Origin: Legionella septentrionalis
GTDB taxonomy: Bacteria; Pseudomonadota; Gammaproteobacteria; Legionellales; Legionellaceae
DNA length: 38,634 bases
Assembly: GCF_003989745.1 (NCBI RefSeq)
Contig: NZ_RZGS01000022.1
Location: 1 to 38,634 of the forward strand
Direction: 5' to 3'
Shown piece after piece: positions 1 through 8,702 of this stretch. Below the pieces are notes generated by a model. That model ran no database searches and had not been told where the DNA came from. It was given only the letters and a program-made list of their open reading frames with translations. The first letter of the stretch is position 1. Every line of letters starts with the position of its first letter. The translations under genes were made by a program, and so were the position numbers.

Positions 1-108
1 AACAGAATAAAAGGTTTCAGAAGAATTGCTACGCGGTATGATAAAACTGCCGCCATGTTTTTAGGTGCATTAATTGTAATAGGTATTTTGCTGTGGCTGA
101 AACTTTAA
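1..108 (+). CDS. IS5-family transposase, C-terminal end only (cut by window edge)
   Basis: The window opens inside a reading frame of 35 codons that ends at TAA 106-108. The translated piece contains RIATRYDKTAAMFLGAL, the typical C-terminal tail of IS5-family DDE transposases (arginine-rich helix, then YDK and a hydrophobic end). In this family the protein cuts and joins the ends of the element. Only the tail is visible, so whether the rest is intact cannot be judged. No clear terminal inverted repeat is recognisable in the ~190 bases after the stop, which hold no gene and lead straight into a second, unrelated IS remnant. Confidence 0.8.
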   Translation, partial: NRIKGFRRIATRYDKTAAMFLGALIVIGILLWLKL

Positions 109-301
109 AAACACGCCCTAGTATAAGATTTAAATTTATTTAAACCATTAAAATTAGGTGGGAAATTAGGGACAGGTGGGACAATCGTATAAACATTAGG
201 TTTAGGTGTCCCAATACAAAAAATTTAAATTGGGACACGTGTTGGAGTTGCCCCCGCTAAACCGAGCCACCTAGTTACCCATAATAACCCTTAGATATTC
301 C

Positions 302-1150
302 CTAGGGGCCATCATTTTTCAATCCCTTGTGAGGGGCATTATTATTATAATCTTCAAACCAGCTATGCAGATTACTCATTAGTGATTGCGCGTTAAGTGG
401 ATCGTAGAAAGCGATATAATCACGTTTGAAGGTTTTAACAAATGCTTCGGCCATTCCATTACTTTCTGGGCTATAAGATGGAGTTGTGCAGACACAAACC
501 CAAGCTCTCTGGCAAAGGTAACTGTTTCTCGGGAAACATAGCAAGGGCCGTTATCACTTAACCATTGAATGGTCGAAGGAAGCCGGCTTATTTTGCCAAA
601 ACGATATCCAACACTTTCCAACATTAAGTCGTGAATCGCAGCTCCGTCTGTCCCAATGGTTGAGGCGACATAACTAAGAATTTCGTGGTCACAAGTATCC
701 ATAGCAAAGGCAATAAATACTCTATCACCATTCGCACATTGCACGCTAAAACCATCAGAGCACCATCTTGTATTGCTACGAAGAGTTATGATTTTTCCAT
801 CATGCAATCGGGTTGGCTTTTTACCATAGGCTGGAAGCAATAGAGAATGCTGTTTCATAATGCGATAAATACGCTTATGGTTCACCTTAGGCTTATTTTC
901 AAGCTGCAGGCGGCGGTTTAGCAAAGTGGTAACACGGCGATAGCCGTAACTAGCTCGCTCATTCACTATTTTCTTAATATAAGGCAATAAAAAACTATCC
1001 TCTTCTTGAGTAGCTCTAAAAGCACGTGGGCACTTATTTATCATGGTTCTTATCCTTGTCGTTAAATGGGAACGTGATACCTTAAGAGCGTTTGCTATTG
1101 CTCTTATTCCATATCTTCCACTCCGAGCAAGGGTTGCCGCGAGATCAGTT
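302..1150 (-). pseudogene. IS3-family transposase OrfB (DDE integrase), frameshifted and C-terminally truncated
   Basis: Two minus-strand frames together give one IS3 OrfB. The upstream frame (from about 1149, through the ATG at 1044) carries LARSGRYGIRAIANALKVSR, an HTH_21-like segment with YGYRR, and the integrase-core pieces TRWCSDGF and WLSDNGP. The downstream frame carries TTPSYSPESNGMAEAFVKTF, the SNGM-E part of the DDE core. The frames join near 491-496, where one base appears to be lost (expected F-V-V-C-T-T-P). The reading then stops soon after NNAPHKGL, where intact relatives continue for tens of residues, so the left end (about 315) is also truncated. This is a dead copy unless the frameshift is a sequencing error. 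Confidence 0.85.
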
Positions 1151-1376
1151 TTTTTTCGCGGGCAAGCTTGATAGCCTCACGTAGAATCTCATTCTCGACG
1201 GTCTTTTTACCTAAGATACGTTCTAGTTGCTTAATTTGATGTTTTAATTCGTTTACCTCACTTTGAGGCGCGACGTCTTCTTCCGCTTTAAGTCCTTTTA
1301 ATGCTCCATTTTCCATTTGTTTACGCCAAAAAAATAGTTGGGAAGGTGGTATACCATGTTTTCTCGCTACATATCT
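1104..1376 (-). pseudogene. IS3-family transposase OrfA, N-terminally truncated
   Basis: The frame encodes the second half of an IS3 OrfA: YVARKHGIPPSQLFFWRKQ at the end of the helix-turn-helix, then a leucine-zipper-like coiled coil (EVNELKHQIKQLERILGKKT, ENEILREAIKLA). OrfA normally binds the element ends and dimerises through this zipper. Reading upstream from the Y, the frame meets a stop within a few codons and the sequence becomes that of an IS4 transposase, so the first ~20-30 residues of the HTH are missing. An in-frame ATG at 1316 gives a 70-codon ORF, but the homologous reading extends past it to about 1376. Confidence 0.8.
1149..1156 (-). promoter_or_regulatory. A8 slippery string for programmed -1 frameshift between IS3 orfA and orfB
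   Basis: On the minus strand a run of eight A follows CGCG at the end of orfA. Reading in the orfA frame gives REKKLISRQ. Slipping back one base on the A-run gives KTDLAATLARSGRYGIR, which continues directly in the orfB frame. IS3 elements are known to make OrfAB transposase by -1 frameshifting on such A-runs, so this looks like the preserved recoding site. It is distinct from the later inactivating frameshift near 491-496. Confidence 0.65.
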
Positions 1377-2581
1377 TCAGTGGAAAAAACAAGCTCACAA
1401 TTGGCCTCAGGACATTCGCGGCTTACGGTTAAATAAAGAATCCGCCAAGCAATGATCATATAGAGCGCCAGGCATGGATCAAAGCGCTGTTTCTCAGTAA
1501 GTTGTAATTTCTCAATTCGACAGCCGCTTTTTAAAATACGAAAGTACACTTTTATCTGCCAGCGACACAAATACCATTTCAATATACTGTGAGCGCTTTC
1601 AGCATCATGTACCTTAACATGGGTTAATAAGACCCATTCAAGAGGTTCCTGTCCTTCTGGGGCGTTAATTTCTGTGGCAAGAACAACTGTTACAGTTACT
1701 GTTTTGTCTCCATATCTTGTAGAGATTTTTCGTTTTCTATCCGGCGGGCAAAGCGTTAGTTCAGCTGCATATAAATTTTGTGTAACTTGTCTCCTAACTT
1801 GTTTTTCTTTAGCGGATACTTCAAAAGTAATTTGACAAAGAGGGGAAGTATCTTTGGTTTTTTCTATTAGCTTTTCAGTATCCGGTCTTCCCTCGCTATT
1901 CAAGAGTTTACGGTTAGACGAAGAACGAATGAGCCAATAGGCTGCGTTACTTTCTTGTGAAAGATAAGCATGTTGTGCTTCGTGATATAAATCATAAATA
2001 TCGGCTTCTCTATCCGCAACGGTTATTACCATTGTGTCAGGAACTTGCAAGGCAACTTCATTTGCTTTTCGATAAGCTTTTATCCATCGATAACTTTCTT
2101 TTTCTTCCAAAGGGATTTTATGGTTATCTCGACTTTTTTCTCGAGCGGTTCGATGGTGTATTTTTTCTCTTGCCCAATGATAAGTATCTAAAACACCCAA
2201 GCATAGTTTTTCTGGTGTAACGGCTAAAATAGGATGTAGAAGTAAACCTGGGTGCTTTTCGTGATTAATCGGGCCAATATCTTTCCGTTCTTTTTGGCCT
2301 GTAAAGTTAAGGGTGGTTGTATCTTGCAATAAAAGAACAACAGAATGGTGTCTCATTCGAGAAAGCGTAGAGGTTATATGGGGCGCTAAAATATTTTCTG
2401 TGTTGACTTGTTCATGATCAAAGAACCGATAGGCTGCTTTGGTTTCATGCCAGCCTCCACATGCCGCAGGTATACTTAGATTGGGGGCATTGCCTAACTT
2501 ATCAAATAAAGAAAGTAACCGAGCATTACGTCTTTTATCGCCTAAATCAATTGTTTGCATTTCCTCTGCTGCCCAGCTCAT
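1367..2581 (-). pseudogene. IS4-family (Tn5/IS50-like) transposase, C-terminally truncated, catalytic Glu changed
   Basis: The protein starts MSWAAEEMQTIDLGDKRRNA, the classic N-terminus of IS4/IS50-type transposases. ATG 2579-2581 is preferred over the upstream ATG at 2590 because AGGA lies ~9 bases before it. DDE landmarks are visible: LLLQDTTTLNF (first Asp), ITVADREADIYD (second Asp), and the Y-RW-I block as RWQIKVYFRILKSGC. In relatives the residue after RWQI is the third catalytic acid (E). Here it is K (codon AAA at 1550-1552), a single-base change from GAA. After CPEANCELVFSTEDM the frame stops at the junction with the IS3 OrfA remnant, so roughly the last 50-80 residues are missing. 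Both defects predict an inactive enzyme. Confidence 0.85.
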
Positions 2582-2598
2582 GATTATCATCCTGACTT

Positions 2599-2780
2599 AT
2601 TGGGCATTGCAGTATACGAATTATTATAAAAAATAACTGCTTTTTATACTTATGGGTAATGATGTGTTCATTTGGGGGAAACCCGGTTTTTTGGAGAGTA
2701 AATAGATATAAGTTTGCCTACACTGCGTCTATCCGGGAATTGCTAAAATTTGTATTTTTTAACGTAACTCATTGATTTCA
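2599..2780. other. Gene-free spacer between IS4 remnant and tRNA-Phe
   Basis: No supported coding sequence. The stretch is AT-rich and would hold the 5' end of the IS4 element, but no convincing terminal inverted repeat or target duplication was found by eye. A plus-strand reading frame running from here through the tRNA is an artefact. Confidence 0.5.
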
Positions 2781-2856
<76 letters not shown>

Positions 2857-2872
2857 CCAAGAGGTTGCTATT

Positions 2873-2907
2873 AAACTCCGAGAATGCTTTTGAGTCAAGC
2901 GGAGTTT
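2873..2907 (+). terminator. Hairpin with T-run between yggX and tRNA-Phe
   Basis: AAACTCC(G) at 2873-2880 pairs with (C)GGAGTTT at 2900-2907, and an inner GCTT/AAGC helix shortens the loop. On the plus strand the stem is followed by a long run of T (2905-2918), giving an intrinsic terminator pointing away from the tRNA. On the minus strand the stem could still help end the yggX message just before the tRNA, but only three T follow there. Confidence 0.6.
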
Positions 2908-2926
2908 TTATTTTTTTTATATTTTT

Positions 2927-3211
2927 TTACTTTTTACCTTCCAAACCATCAGGAGAATACCCGGCAGGTTTTTCTGAGCCTTCGCCGAAAAAATATTTTT
3001 GCATCTCTTCACGCAGGAATTCACGGGCTTTGGGATCAAGGAGGCTTAAACGGTACTCATTAATCAGCATAGTTTGGTGATCAAGCCACATTTTCCAAGC
3101 TTGTTTGGAAATTTGATTATAGATTTTTTCCCCTAAAGGACCGGGGAAAGGCGTGGCTGTCATTCCTTCTGCTTCTCTACCTAACTTAATACAAAATATT
3201 TGCCTGGACAT
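2927..3211 (-). CDS. yggX: YggX-family Fe(2+)-trafficking / oxidative damage protection protein
   Basis: The 94-residue product starts [16 protein letters not shown] and continues with [36 protein letters not shown] and KYFFGEG, the near-complete signature of the small YggX family. These cytoplasmic proteins help protect Fe-S clusters and may buffer labile iron. The conserved Cys7 expected in the family is present. I chose ATG 3209-3211 because GAGG sits 7 bases upstream of it, whereas the ATG two codons earlier (3217) is almost touching that motif. Length matches the usual ~90 residues. It stands alone on the minus strand upstream of tRNA-Phe. Confidence 0.92.
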   Translation of the reverse strand: MSRQIFCIKLGREAEGMTATPFPGPLGEKIYNQISKQAWKMWLDHQTMLINEYRLSLLDPKAREFLREEMQKYFFGEGSEKPAGYSPDGLEGKK

Positions 3212-3287
3212 CAGCATACCTCATTTAAAAATGGAATTGCTCGATTATGAAGCAAGACAACAGCACGAGCAACTCCCAACTTTTAAG

Positions 3288-4166
3288 TTATGGTTTGAGG
3301 GGTGCTTTTTGAGCAATCTCTTCTTTTTGTATTGGCTGTTTATTTGCTGCCGAGATGGAAGGAATTGTGGATTTAAACTCAGATGGGGAGGGGGTAAGCG
3401 CTTCGCTTAAGGTGATGAATTTATAACCGTTATCCTTATACATTTGAATGATGTCGCTCATGCAAAAGCTATTTAACAGATTGGCATGGATCAATAGTAT
3501 TTGTTTAACCGGTTTGCCATTGGCTTTTTTTTCAGCGCGTAGCGTTTGATTCCAAATATAACTAAGATAACGACGCTTAATCGGTTCCAGATTTTTTTCA
3601 CGGCTGCGCCAATGGATTGACATTAATTGCTCATTAAATTGAAAATCTTTACTATCAATAGTCACGGGCGCAACTTTGTATTGATTGGAACTTAAAAAAT
3701 CGTGAACTTTTTGTTTTGTATCACCCCTGCCTTCAGCCAAATAAGGGTAACGGAAAAATTTCTCTTGGGAAAATAAAGGGGTTAAAATCTCATCGGCTTT
3801 GGCAATATCCTGCATGTATTTTTCAGCATCACTGCGATTTAAGTTGGCATGAGAGTAAGTATGGTTGCCGATGGTGAACCCGGCTTCCTGGAACTGTTGT
3901 AATAATGCCCACTGGTTTTGTTCAATACTGCCGGCAATCACGAAACCAGTTGCAGGGACTTGATGATCAATCAAGCTTTGCATTATTTTTATGAAGCGGT
4001 CATGCTCGCGCTGCAAGTTGCCTGGTTTGTTGTGAGTGGTTCCGACAAAAGGCAAGTCGTCAATTGTTATGGCAATTTCACGCACCTGCTCCTGTGCCAA
4101 AGAAGAAAAACTTAAGAAATTCAAAAATAAAACCAAGAGAACGCTGGAATATATTTTTTTAATCAT
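3288..4166 (-). CDS. Exported polysaccharide deacetylase (NodB domain)
   Basis: The product (292 residues) has an N-terminal signal peptide (KK then a hydrophobic stretch ending near SLAQ, residues 1-25). A NodB-type deacetylase domain follows. Visible motifs are TIDDLP (Asp36, Asp37, motif 1), the metal-binding HTYSH (His102, His106, motif 2) and RYPYLAEG (motif 3). The family removes N-acetyl groups from chitin, peptidoglycan or other glycans using a divalent metal; the actual substrate cannot be told. Residues ~265-292 form a basic/polar low-complexity tail. ATG 4164-4166 is preferred over an ATG four codons earlier (4178) because a GGATAAG stretch precedes it. The gene is divergent from the small membrane protein at 4346, with a 17-bp palindrome in between. 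Confidence 0.85.
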   Translation of the reverse strand: MIKKIYSSVLLVLFLNFLSFSSLAQEQVREIAITIDDLPFVGTTHNKPGNLQREHDRFIKIMQSLIDHQVPATGFVIAGSIEQNQWALLQQFQEAGFTIGNHTYSHANLNRSDAEKYMQDIAKADEILTPLFSQEKFFRYPYLAEGRGDTKQKVHDFLSSNQYKVAPVTIDSKDFQFNEQLMSIHWRSREKNLEPIKRRYLSYIWNQTLRAEKKANGKPVKQILLIHANLLNSFCMSDIIQMYKDNGYKFITLSEALTPSPSEFKSTIPSISAANKQPIQKEEIAQKAPLKP

Positions 4167-4216
4167 GGTCTTATCCATCTGAATTATTGTTGTTTTTATA
4201 AAAAGCTTAGCAAGGA

Positions 4217-4233
4217 TTATGCAAATTGCATAA
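4217..4233. promoter_or_regulatory. 17-bp perfect palindrome, candidate operator
   Basis: TTATGCAA-A-TTGCATAA is an exact inverted repeat in the divergent intergenic region, about 50 bases upstream of the deacetylase start (4166, minus) and 112 bases upstream of the start at 4346 (plus). It has no T-run and a one-base centre, so it fits a dimeric repressor or activator site better than a terminator. No regulator gene is adjacent. Confidence 0.45.
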
Positions 4234-4345
4234 CTTCGTGAAAAAGGTTAGATAAATGAATGTTGCATACCCACATTTTTGCCTTATTTAAGAGGCATGG
4301 TCTAATATATACATGTAATTTATGGAAAATAATCAGGGAGGAGTT

Positions 4346-4654
4346 ATGAACGATACAAATAATCCATATGGATGCTGGTGGTCTCACCGTCACGAGTTGT
4401 TAGGCTTGGTTCTAATCTTTATTGCAACCATTCTCACTATCATCACCTTTAACAGTTTTGGTATCGCAGCCATGTTTTTGGTGGGCATGGTATTATGCGG
4501 GCATCGGTATTTTTTCTGTCATTCCTGTGCGGTATGCCACCCGGAAAATAATTTGCACGATGATGTGGAAGTGCTGTCAGAAGATAGCCTGACGCCTCCA
4601 ATTGACAAAACGATAAAAAAAGAGCCCACCGTGCGGCGTACTCCCAAAATGTGA
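4346..4654 (+). CDS. Small two-helix membrane protein with a CxxCxxCH-type motif, unknown function
   Basis: A very strong ribosome binding site (GGGAGGAG) 5 bases before ATG 4346 fixes the start; an in-frame ATG at 4322 has no such site. The 102-residue product has a short polar N-terminus with NPYGCWWSHRHE, two hydrophobic segments (about residues 18-36 and 38-53), then HRYFFCHSCAVCHPEN and a charged, probably cytoplasmic tail rich in E, D, P and K. The HSCAVCH run has both a CxxC pair (metal or redox) and CxxCH (as in c-type haem sites). There is no signal peptide typical of a c-type cytochrome, so metal binding is the more likely reading. I do not recognise the family. Confidence 0.7.
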   Translation: MNDTNNPYGCWWSHRHELLGLVLIFIATILTIITFNSFGIAAMFLVGMVLCGHRYFFCHSCAVCHPENNLHDDVEVLSEDSLTPPIDKTIKKEPTVRRTPKM

Positions 4655-4692
4655 GGCGGGCGATGACGATTTTTAATCGACACTACATAAGT

Positions 4693-4698
4693 TATAAT
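4693..4698 (+). promoter_or_regulatory. Possible -10 box (TATAAT) for the I42 inhibitor gene
   Basis: A perfect TATAAT lies 28 bases upstream of ATG 4727. No good -35 is visible at 16-18 bp, so this is a weak call. Confidence 0.3.
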
Positions 4699-4726
4699 GA
4701 TTGTCTGGTTATACGGGATATAAAAG

Positions 4727-5095
4727 ATGCGCACAGTCATTGGTAGTCTTTTGTGGATCTGTTCACTAGCCTTGTATGCTATAGGAGCGGAGACATTGAC
4801 ACTTAACTTAAGCGCCAGCAGCCGGGAATTTGTGGTAAAACTGCCGGCTAACCCTACTACTGGCTATCAGTGGACAATAAAGAAATACAATAAGAATTTC
4901 TTTCAATTAACCAGCAGTCAATACGTTTCCCCGAAGACTCAACTGATTGGGGCTGGAGGCGAAATGGTGTATGTTTTTAAATTAAAAGCAGGCAAATCCT
5001 ATCCTGAAAAAACCCATATGCTTTTTAAATATGCCCGTCCTTGGGAGCCAAAGTCCGCTATCCTGAAAAAAGTTGTAATTAATTTTAAAAGTTAA
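4727..5095 (+). CDS. Chagasin-like (MEROPS I42) cysteine protease inhibitor, secreted
   Basis: The 122-residue product has a signal peptide (residues 1-21, ending near AIGA) followed by a small immunoglobulin-like domain with all three inhibitory-loop signatures of the chagasin/I42 family: NPTTGY (42-47), the GxGG loop (IGAGGE, 74-79) and RPWE (104-107). These three loops wedge into the active site of papain-type cysteine proteases. Export to the periplasm or beyond is expected. The target could be a host cathepsin or the bacterium's own exported protease. The gene stands alone and ends inside a 14-bp inverted repeat. Confidence 0.9.
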   Translation: MRTVIGSLLWICSLALYAIGAETLTLNLSASSREFVVKLPANPTTGYQWTIKKYNKNFFQLTSSQYVSPKTQLIGAGGEMVYVFKLKAGKSYPEKTHMLFKYARPWEPKSAILKKVVINFKS

Positions 5096-5105
5096 TTACA
5101 ACTTT
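5069..5105 (-). terminator. Terminator for malic enzyme gene (minus), shared with the I42 gene end
   Basis: AAAGTTGTAATTAA at 5069-5082 and TTAATTACAACTTT at 5092-5105 form a perfect 14-bp stem with a 9-base loop. Read on the minus strand, it lies just after the malic enzyme stop and is followed by TTTTTT, a good intrinsic terminator. On the plus strand it overlaps the last codons of the inhibitor gene and may act in both directions. Confidence 0.7.
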
Positions 5106-5121
5106 CCTGCCAAAACGAAAC

Positions 5122-6849
5122 CTAGTCTTCGGGCTGTATTATTCGCCTGAAGGGTAAGTAGCGGGGCTCCCAGAAGCTATCCTGGATTAATTTATCCAAA
5201 TTTTTATCTTGGTTGCACTGGGCTACGCCTGATTCTATGGCTGTACGTGCTACTGCAACGGCTATGTGTTTTGCCACCGTTTGTGCATCATCCAAAGAAG
5301 GCAGTAAAGGTAGGAAGCTGTCTTTCTTGCTTGGTGACAGTTCACTCAACGCCAGCGCTGCCGCTAAAATCATTTCTTTAGTAAGGCGCGAAGCACGGAC
5401 TGAAAGTATGCCTAATCCTATTCCAGGGAAAACCAAAGCATTATTGCACTGAGCAATATGCAAGAGACGATTTTGATATTCGATGGCTGGAAATGCCGTA
5501 CCCGTCGCAATCAAGGCGGTACCTTTACTCCAGTGTAATACATTGCTGGGATGGGCCTCGCATTTTTCGTCCGGATTGGACAGGGGAAATATAATTGGCC
5601 GCTCACAATGTTGTGCCATTAATTCGATAATATCTTGAGAAAATGCACCCGGCTGCGCGGAGCAGCCAATCAATATTGTGGGCTTCACTTGACGGATAGT
5701 GTCCGTAAGCGATGCATATTTTTTATCATTAATCGGCCAGCTTAAGATTTCTTCTTGTCTTCTGGCATAAGGTTTTTGTGCTTCAGTGAGATCGATATCT
5801 CCCTCAATCAGCAAGCCTTGGCGGTCAACGAGCCAGAAACGTTGATGAGCTTCCTCAGCACTTAACCCGCCGCGCATCAATGCATCGATGATTTGATCGC
5901 TGATTCCTGTGCCGGCAGATCCTGCGCCAAATACCACAATGCGGTGATTATTCAAACTGATTCCCGTGATATCACACGCAGCAAGCAAGGCAGCCAAAGT
6001 TACCGCGCCTGTGCCCTGAATATCATCATTAAACGTACATAATTCGTCTTGAAATTGATCAAGGATACGCCTTGCATTGCCTCGCCCTAAGTCTTCCCAG
6101 TGAAGGAAAGCATTTGGAAACTGTTTATGGATACTTTCCACAAACGCGCGGACAAAAGCATCGTATTTTTCTGAACTAATGCGTGGGTGACGACAGCCCA
6201 GGTACATGGGATCGGCCAATAATTCCTGATTATTCGTCCCTACATCCAAAAAAACCGGTAAGGTACGATTGGGATCTATTCCTCCGCATAAGCTATACAC
6301 CATTAATTTTGCGACTGGTATATCCATGCCGCCAATGCCTTGATCGCCAATTCCTAATACACCTTCCCCATCCGTCACTACGATGAGATCAATTTCAGGA
6401 TTGGAGCGATTATTAATAATCTCATCAATTTGGTTCTGATCAGAATGGGTAATGTACAAACCGCGGGGCTGACGGTATTCACGACTGAAGTATTTAACGG
6501 CTGTGCCCACGATGGGCGTATAAATAACCGGAAGCATTTCGCCCGTATGGCGGCTTAATAGCTTATAGAAAAGAATATGGTTTTTATCATGTAAATTATT
6601 GAGATAAATATTTTGCTGTAATCGCGATGTATAACTGGAAAATTGCAGGTAAGCGCGCTTTACTTGCTCATCCAGAGTTTCCACCTGGTTGGGTAATTTT
6701 CCAAGCAAGCCAAAGGCACGGCGCTCTTCTTGTGTAAAAGCTGTTCCCTTGTTTAATTGCGGAGTGGTAAGCAAATGTTTTCCACAAATGGATGTTTCAA
6801 TATACCATTCTCCAGTTTCTTCATTGCGCAAGGTTTTAAAATCTAACAT
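5122..6849 (-). CDS. maeA: NAD-dependent malic enzyme (malate to pyruvate, decarboxylating)
   Basis: The 575-residue product matches the long SfcA/MaeA type (~565 residues). It catalyses oxidative decarboxylation of malate to pyruvate with NAD+ and Mg2+/Mn2+, linking the TCA cycle to pyruvate. Visible motifs are LPVIYTPIVGTA near residue 105, the malic enzyme signature around VVTDGEGVLGIGDQG (metal and malate site), and the nucleotide-binding loop VFGAGSAGTGI around 303-313. FPLSNPDEKCEA and FPGIGLGILSVRA mark the C-terminal part. Start ATG 6849 has a modest GGTAAGA upstream. The gene is transcribed alone, divergently from the lipoprotein-surE operon across a 133-bp spacer. Confidence 0.93.
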   Translation of the reverse strand: MLDFKTLRNEETGEWYIETSICGKHLLTTPQLNKGTAFTQEERRAFGLLGKLPNQVETLDEQVKRAYLQFSSYTSRLQQNIYLNNLHDKNHILFYKLLSRHTGEMLPVIYTPIVGTAVKYFSREYRQPRGLYITHSDQNQIDEIINNRSNPEIDLIVVTDGEGVLGIGDQGIGGMDIPVAKLMVYSLCGGIDPNRTLPVFLDVGTNNQELLADPMYLGCRHPRISSEKYDAFVRAFVESIHKQFPNAFLHWEDLGRGNARRILDQFQDELCTFNDDIQGTGAVTLAALLAACDITGISLNNHRIVVFGAGSAGTGISDQIIDALMRGGLSAEEAHQRFWLVDRQGLLIEGDIDLTEAQKPYARRQEEILSWPINDKKYASLTDTIRQVKPTILIGCSAQPGAFSQDIIELMAQHCERPIIFPLSNPDEKCEAHPSNVLHWSKGTALIATGTAFPAIEYQNRLLHIAQCNNALVFPGIGLGILSVRASRLTKEMILAAALALSELSPSKKDSFLPLLPSLDDAQTVAKHIAVAVARTAIESGVAQCNQDKNLDKLIQDSFWEPRYLPFRRIIQPED

Positions 6850-6982
6850 GTTTTATTCTTACCATTGTAAAAATTGCAGTTACCATAGCCAATATGTAAT
6901 CACCTGTCTACTGCATAGCCTTATAAGCCTCTGAATGTTAACATAGCCTTCCTGCAAATGTGATGATAGGTGAAGTTAGACA

Positions 6983-7363
6983 ATGGCTAGATGGATTATT
7001 CTCATGATGATGTCATTTTGGATGGCTGCTTGTGCAGCACGAGATGAACACTATTATACCATGCATCCAAAAGCACTCCAGGAAGCAATTAAAAAATGTC
7101 CTGAACAAGCTTCCGGTCAATTAAGTTGCAAGCATTTACAAAAAATCGCCTTGCGCACGAACAATCTGGCTTTGCAATTAAGAAGTGATCCGCAAGGGTA
7201 TGGGAAACAAATTTTAAGTTTGCAAGAAACCATAGCCGAACAGGAAATGGCTTTGCAACAAAATAAAAATCAGCCCCAATTGCAAAAGGAACTTGAAAGT
7301 AATAAGTATCAACTGAAAGAACGTTTGGCTGTGGTTAAATGGTTAGAGTCGCCAGAGGGCTGA
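6983..7363 (+). CDS. Small predicted lipoprotein with coiled-coil C-terminus, unknown function
   Basis: The 126-residue product has a lipobox (FWMAAC, Cys17), so it should be lipidated and membrane-anchored. The mature part begins [20 protein letters not shown], contains two further Cys (KKCPEQ and LSCKHLQ) that could form a disulfide in the periplasm, and ends in a Gln/Lys/Glu-rich helix (residues ~75-120) likely to form a coiled coil. It stops one base before the surE start and is the first gene of the surE-yqaA-nlpD operon, which suggests an envelope role. I do not recognise a named family. Confidence 0.8.
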   Translation: MARWIILMMMSFWMAACAARDEHYYTMHPKALQEAIKKCPEQASGQLSCKHLQKIALRTNNLALQLRSDPQGYGKQILSLQETIAEQEMALQQNKNQPQLQKELESNKYQLKERLAVVKWLESPEG

Positions 7364-7364
7364 A

Positions 7365-8123
7365 ATGCGAATATTAGTCAGTAACGATGACGGAGTATAT
7401 GCCCCGGGTTTGCGCGCGTTAGCCCATGAATTATCGACTATAGCTGAATTAAAAGTTATGGCTCCGGACAGAAATCGCAGCGGGGCGAGCAACTCCCTTA
7501 CCTTATCGCGGCCTTTGCGGGTAAAAGAATTGGATAATGGCTACTACAGCGTCGAGGGAACACCTACCGACTGCGTGCATCTGGCTTTAACCGGTTTTTT
7601 TGACCCGGTAGCAGAAATGGTAGTTTCCGGAATTAATGAAGGCGCTAATCTGGGAGATGATATTTTATATTCGGGAACGGTGGCTGCTGCCATGGAAGGG
7701 CGCCATTTGGGGTTTCCGGCAATTGCTGTTTCTATGGTGGGTGACAACATTCAACACTATGATAGTGCAGCGATCATCATTCGACAATTAATCTTAAAGC
7801 TGCACCATCATCGCTTGCCCTCGCAAACTATCTTTAACATCAATGTACCGGATTTACCTATAGACCAAATTAAAGGCATGCAAGTTACCCGGCTGGGAAC
7901 GCGTCATGGTGCTGAGCCTACCGTAAAGGAGTATGATCCGCGTGGACGGCCAATTTATTGGATAGGTCCGCCCGGTTTAGAAGCAGAAGCAGGTCCAGGA
8001 ACTGATTTTTATGCGGTTAGCAATGGGTATGTTTCCATTACTCCTTTGCATTTGGATATGACCAATTACAAAATTTTTAGTCAAGTATCAACTTGGATGG
8101 ATGGGGTAACATGGGAATCTTGA
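7365..8123 (+). CDS. surE: 5'/3'-nucleotidase SurE
   Basis: The product (252 residues) shows the SurE signatures: [13 protein letters not shown] (Asp8-Asp9 metal ligands), [15 protein letters not shown] (active-site Ser) and [19 protein letters not shown] (Asn ligand). SurE is a cytoplasmic metal-dependent phosphatase acting on nucleoside 5'- and 3'-monophosphates and short polyphosphate, linked to stationary-phase survival. ATG 7365 follows AGAGGG. The gene lies two bases after the lipoprotein stop and overlaps yqaA by 13 bp. In many gammaproteobacteria surE is followed by pcm, nlpD and rpoS. Here a DedA-type gene takes the pcm position. Confidence 0.95.
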   Translation: MRILVSNDDGVYAPGLRALAHELSTIAELKVMAPDRNRSGASNSLTLSRPLRVKELDNGYYSVEGTPTDCVHLALTGFFDPVAEMVVSGINEGANLGDDILYSGTVAAAMEGRHLGFPAIAVSMVGDNIQHYDSAAIIIRQLILKLHHHRLPSQTIFNINVPDLPIDQIKGMQVTRLGTRHGAEPTVKEYDPRGRPIYWIGPPGLEAEAGPGTDFYAVSNGYVSITPLHLDMTNYKIFSQVSTWMDGVTWES

Positions 8124-8701
8124 AACTTTTTTCCTACTTATATGATAAAACCATTTTTTGGTCGGGACACCGCCATGCGCCCTATTACCTGGCAGGCATA
8201 TCCTTTGCTGAATCCTCATTTTTCCCAATACCCCCCGATGTCATGCTGATTAGCATGGGATTGGCGGCCCCCCATCGTTCATGGCGTTTCGCTTTTATTG
8301 CAACGCTGTTTTCCGTTTTAGGTGGTATTTTAGGTTATTTGATTGGGGTGTTTGGCATGGAATTGATCCAGCCGCACCTGAGTGCATCGACGCTCGCCAA
8401 TTTTCAACATGTGAGCCAATGGCTTAAAAGTTATGGGATATGGGTAGTAATTTTAGGAGCCTTCACCCCTTTCCCCTATAAAGTATTTACTATTGCAGCC
8501 GGGGCTATGCAATTAGCTTTTTTGCCATTTGTAATAGGCTCTGTAATCGGGCGGGGGATGCGTTTTTTCTTGGTATCCGCAATTTTATTTTTTACCGGTA
8601 ACCGTATCGAAGCGCGTTTGCGGCATTATGTTGATGTAATCGGCTGGTCGCTGCTTGTAATCTTTGTTATCGTTTATTTTTTTATGAAATGGATATATTG
8701 A
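8111..8701 (+). CDS. yqaA: YqaA/DedA-family inner-membrane protein (SNARE-associated/VTT domain)
   Basis: A 196-residue polytopic protein with the DedA-type re-entrant region: [20 protein letters not shown] near the N-terminus, [18 protein letters not shown], then [20 protein letters not shown] and a final hydrophobic helix. The family is linked to membrane homeostasis and lipid scrambling or transport; no enzymatic activity is assigned. I start at ATG 8111 ([13 protein letters not shown]), preceded by a GATGGGG stretch; a TTG six codons earlier (8093) would also be in frame. It overlaps surE by 13 bp and ends one base before nlpD, so the three are translationally coupled. Confidence 0.88.
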   Translation: MGILKLFSYLYDKTIFWSGHRHAPYYLAGISFAESSFFPIPPDVMLISMGLAAPHRSWRFAFIATLFSVLGGILGYLIGVFGMELIQPHLSASTLANFQHVSQWLKSYGIWVVILGAFTPFPYKVFTIAAGAMQLAFLPFVIGSVIGRGMRFFLVSAILFFTGNRIEARLRHYVDVIGWSLLVIFVIVYFFMKWIY

Positions 8702-8702
8702 G

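Noticed and set aside
4656-4682. CGATT/AATCG hairpin after the small membrane protein as a terminator
   Set aside because: Stem of five pairs and no T-run on the downstream side.
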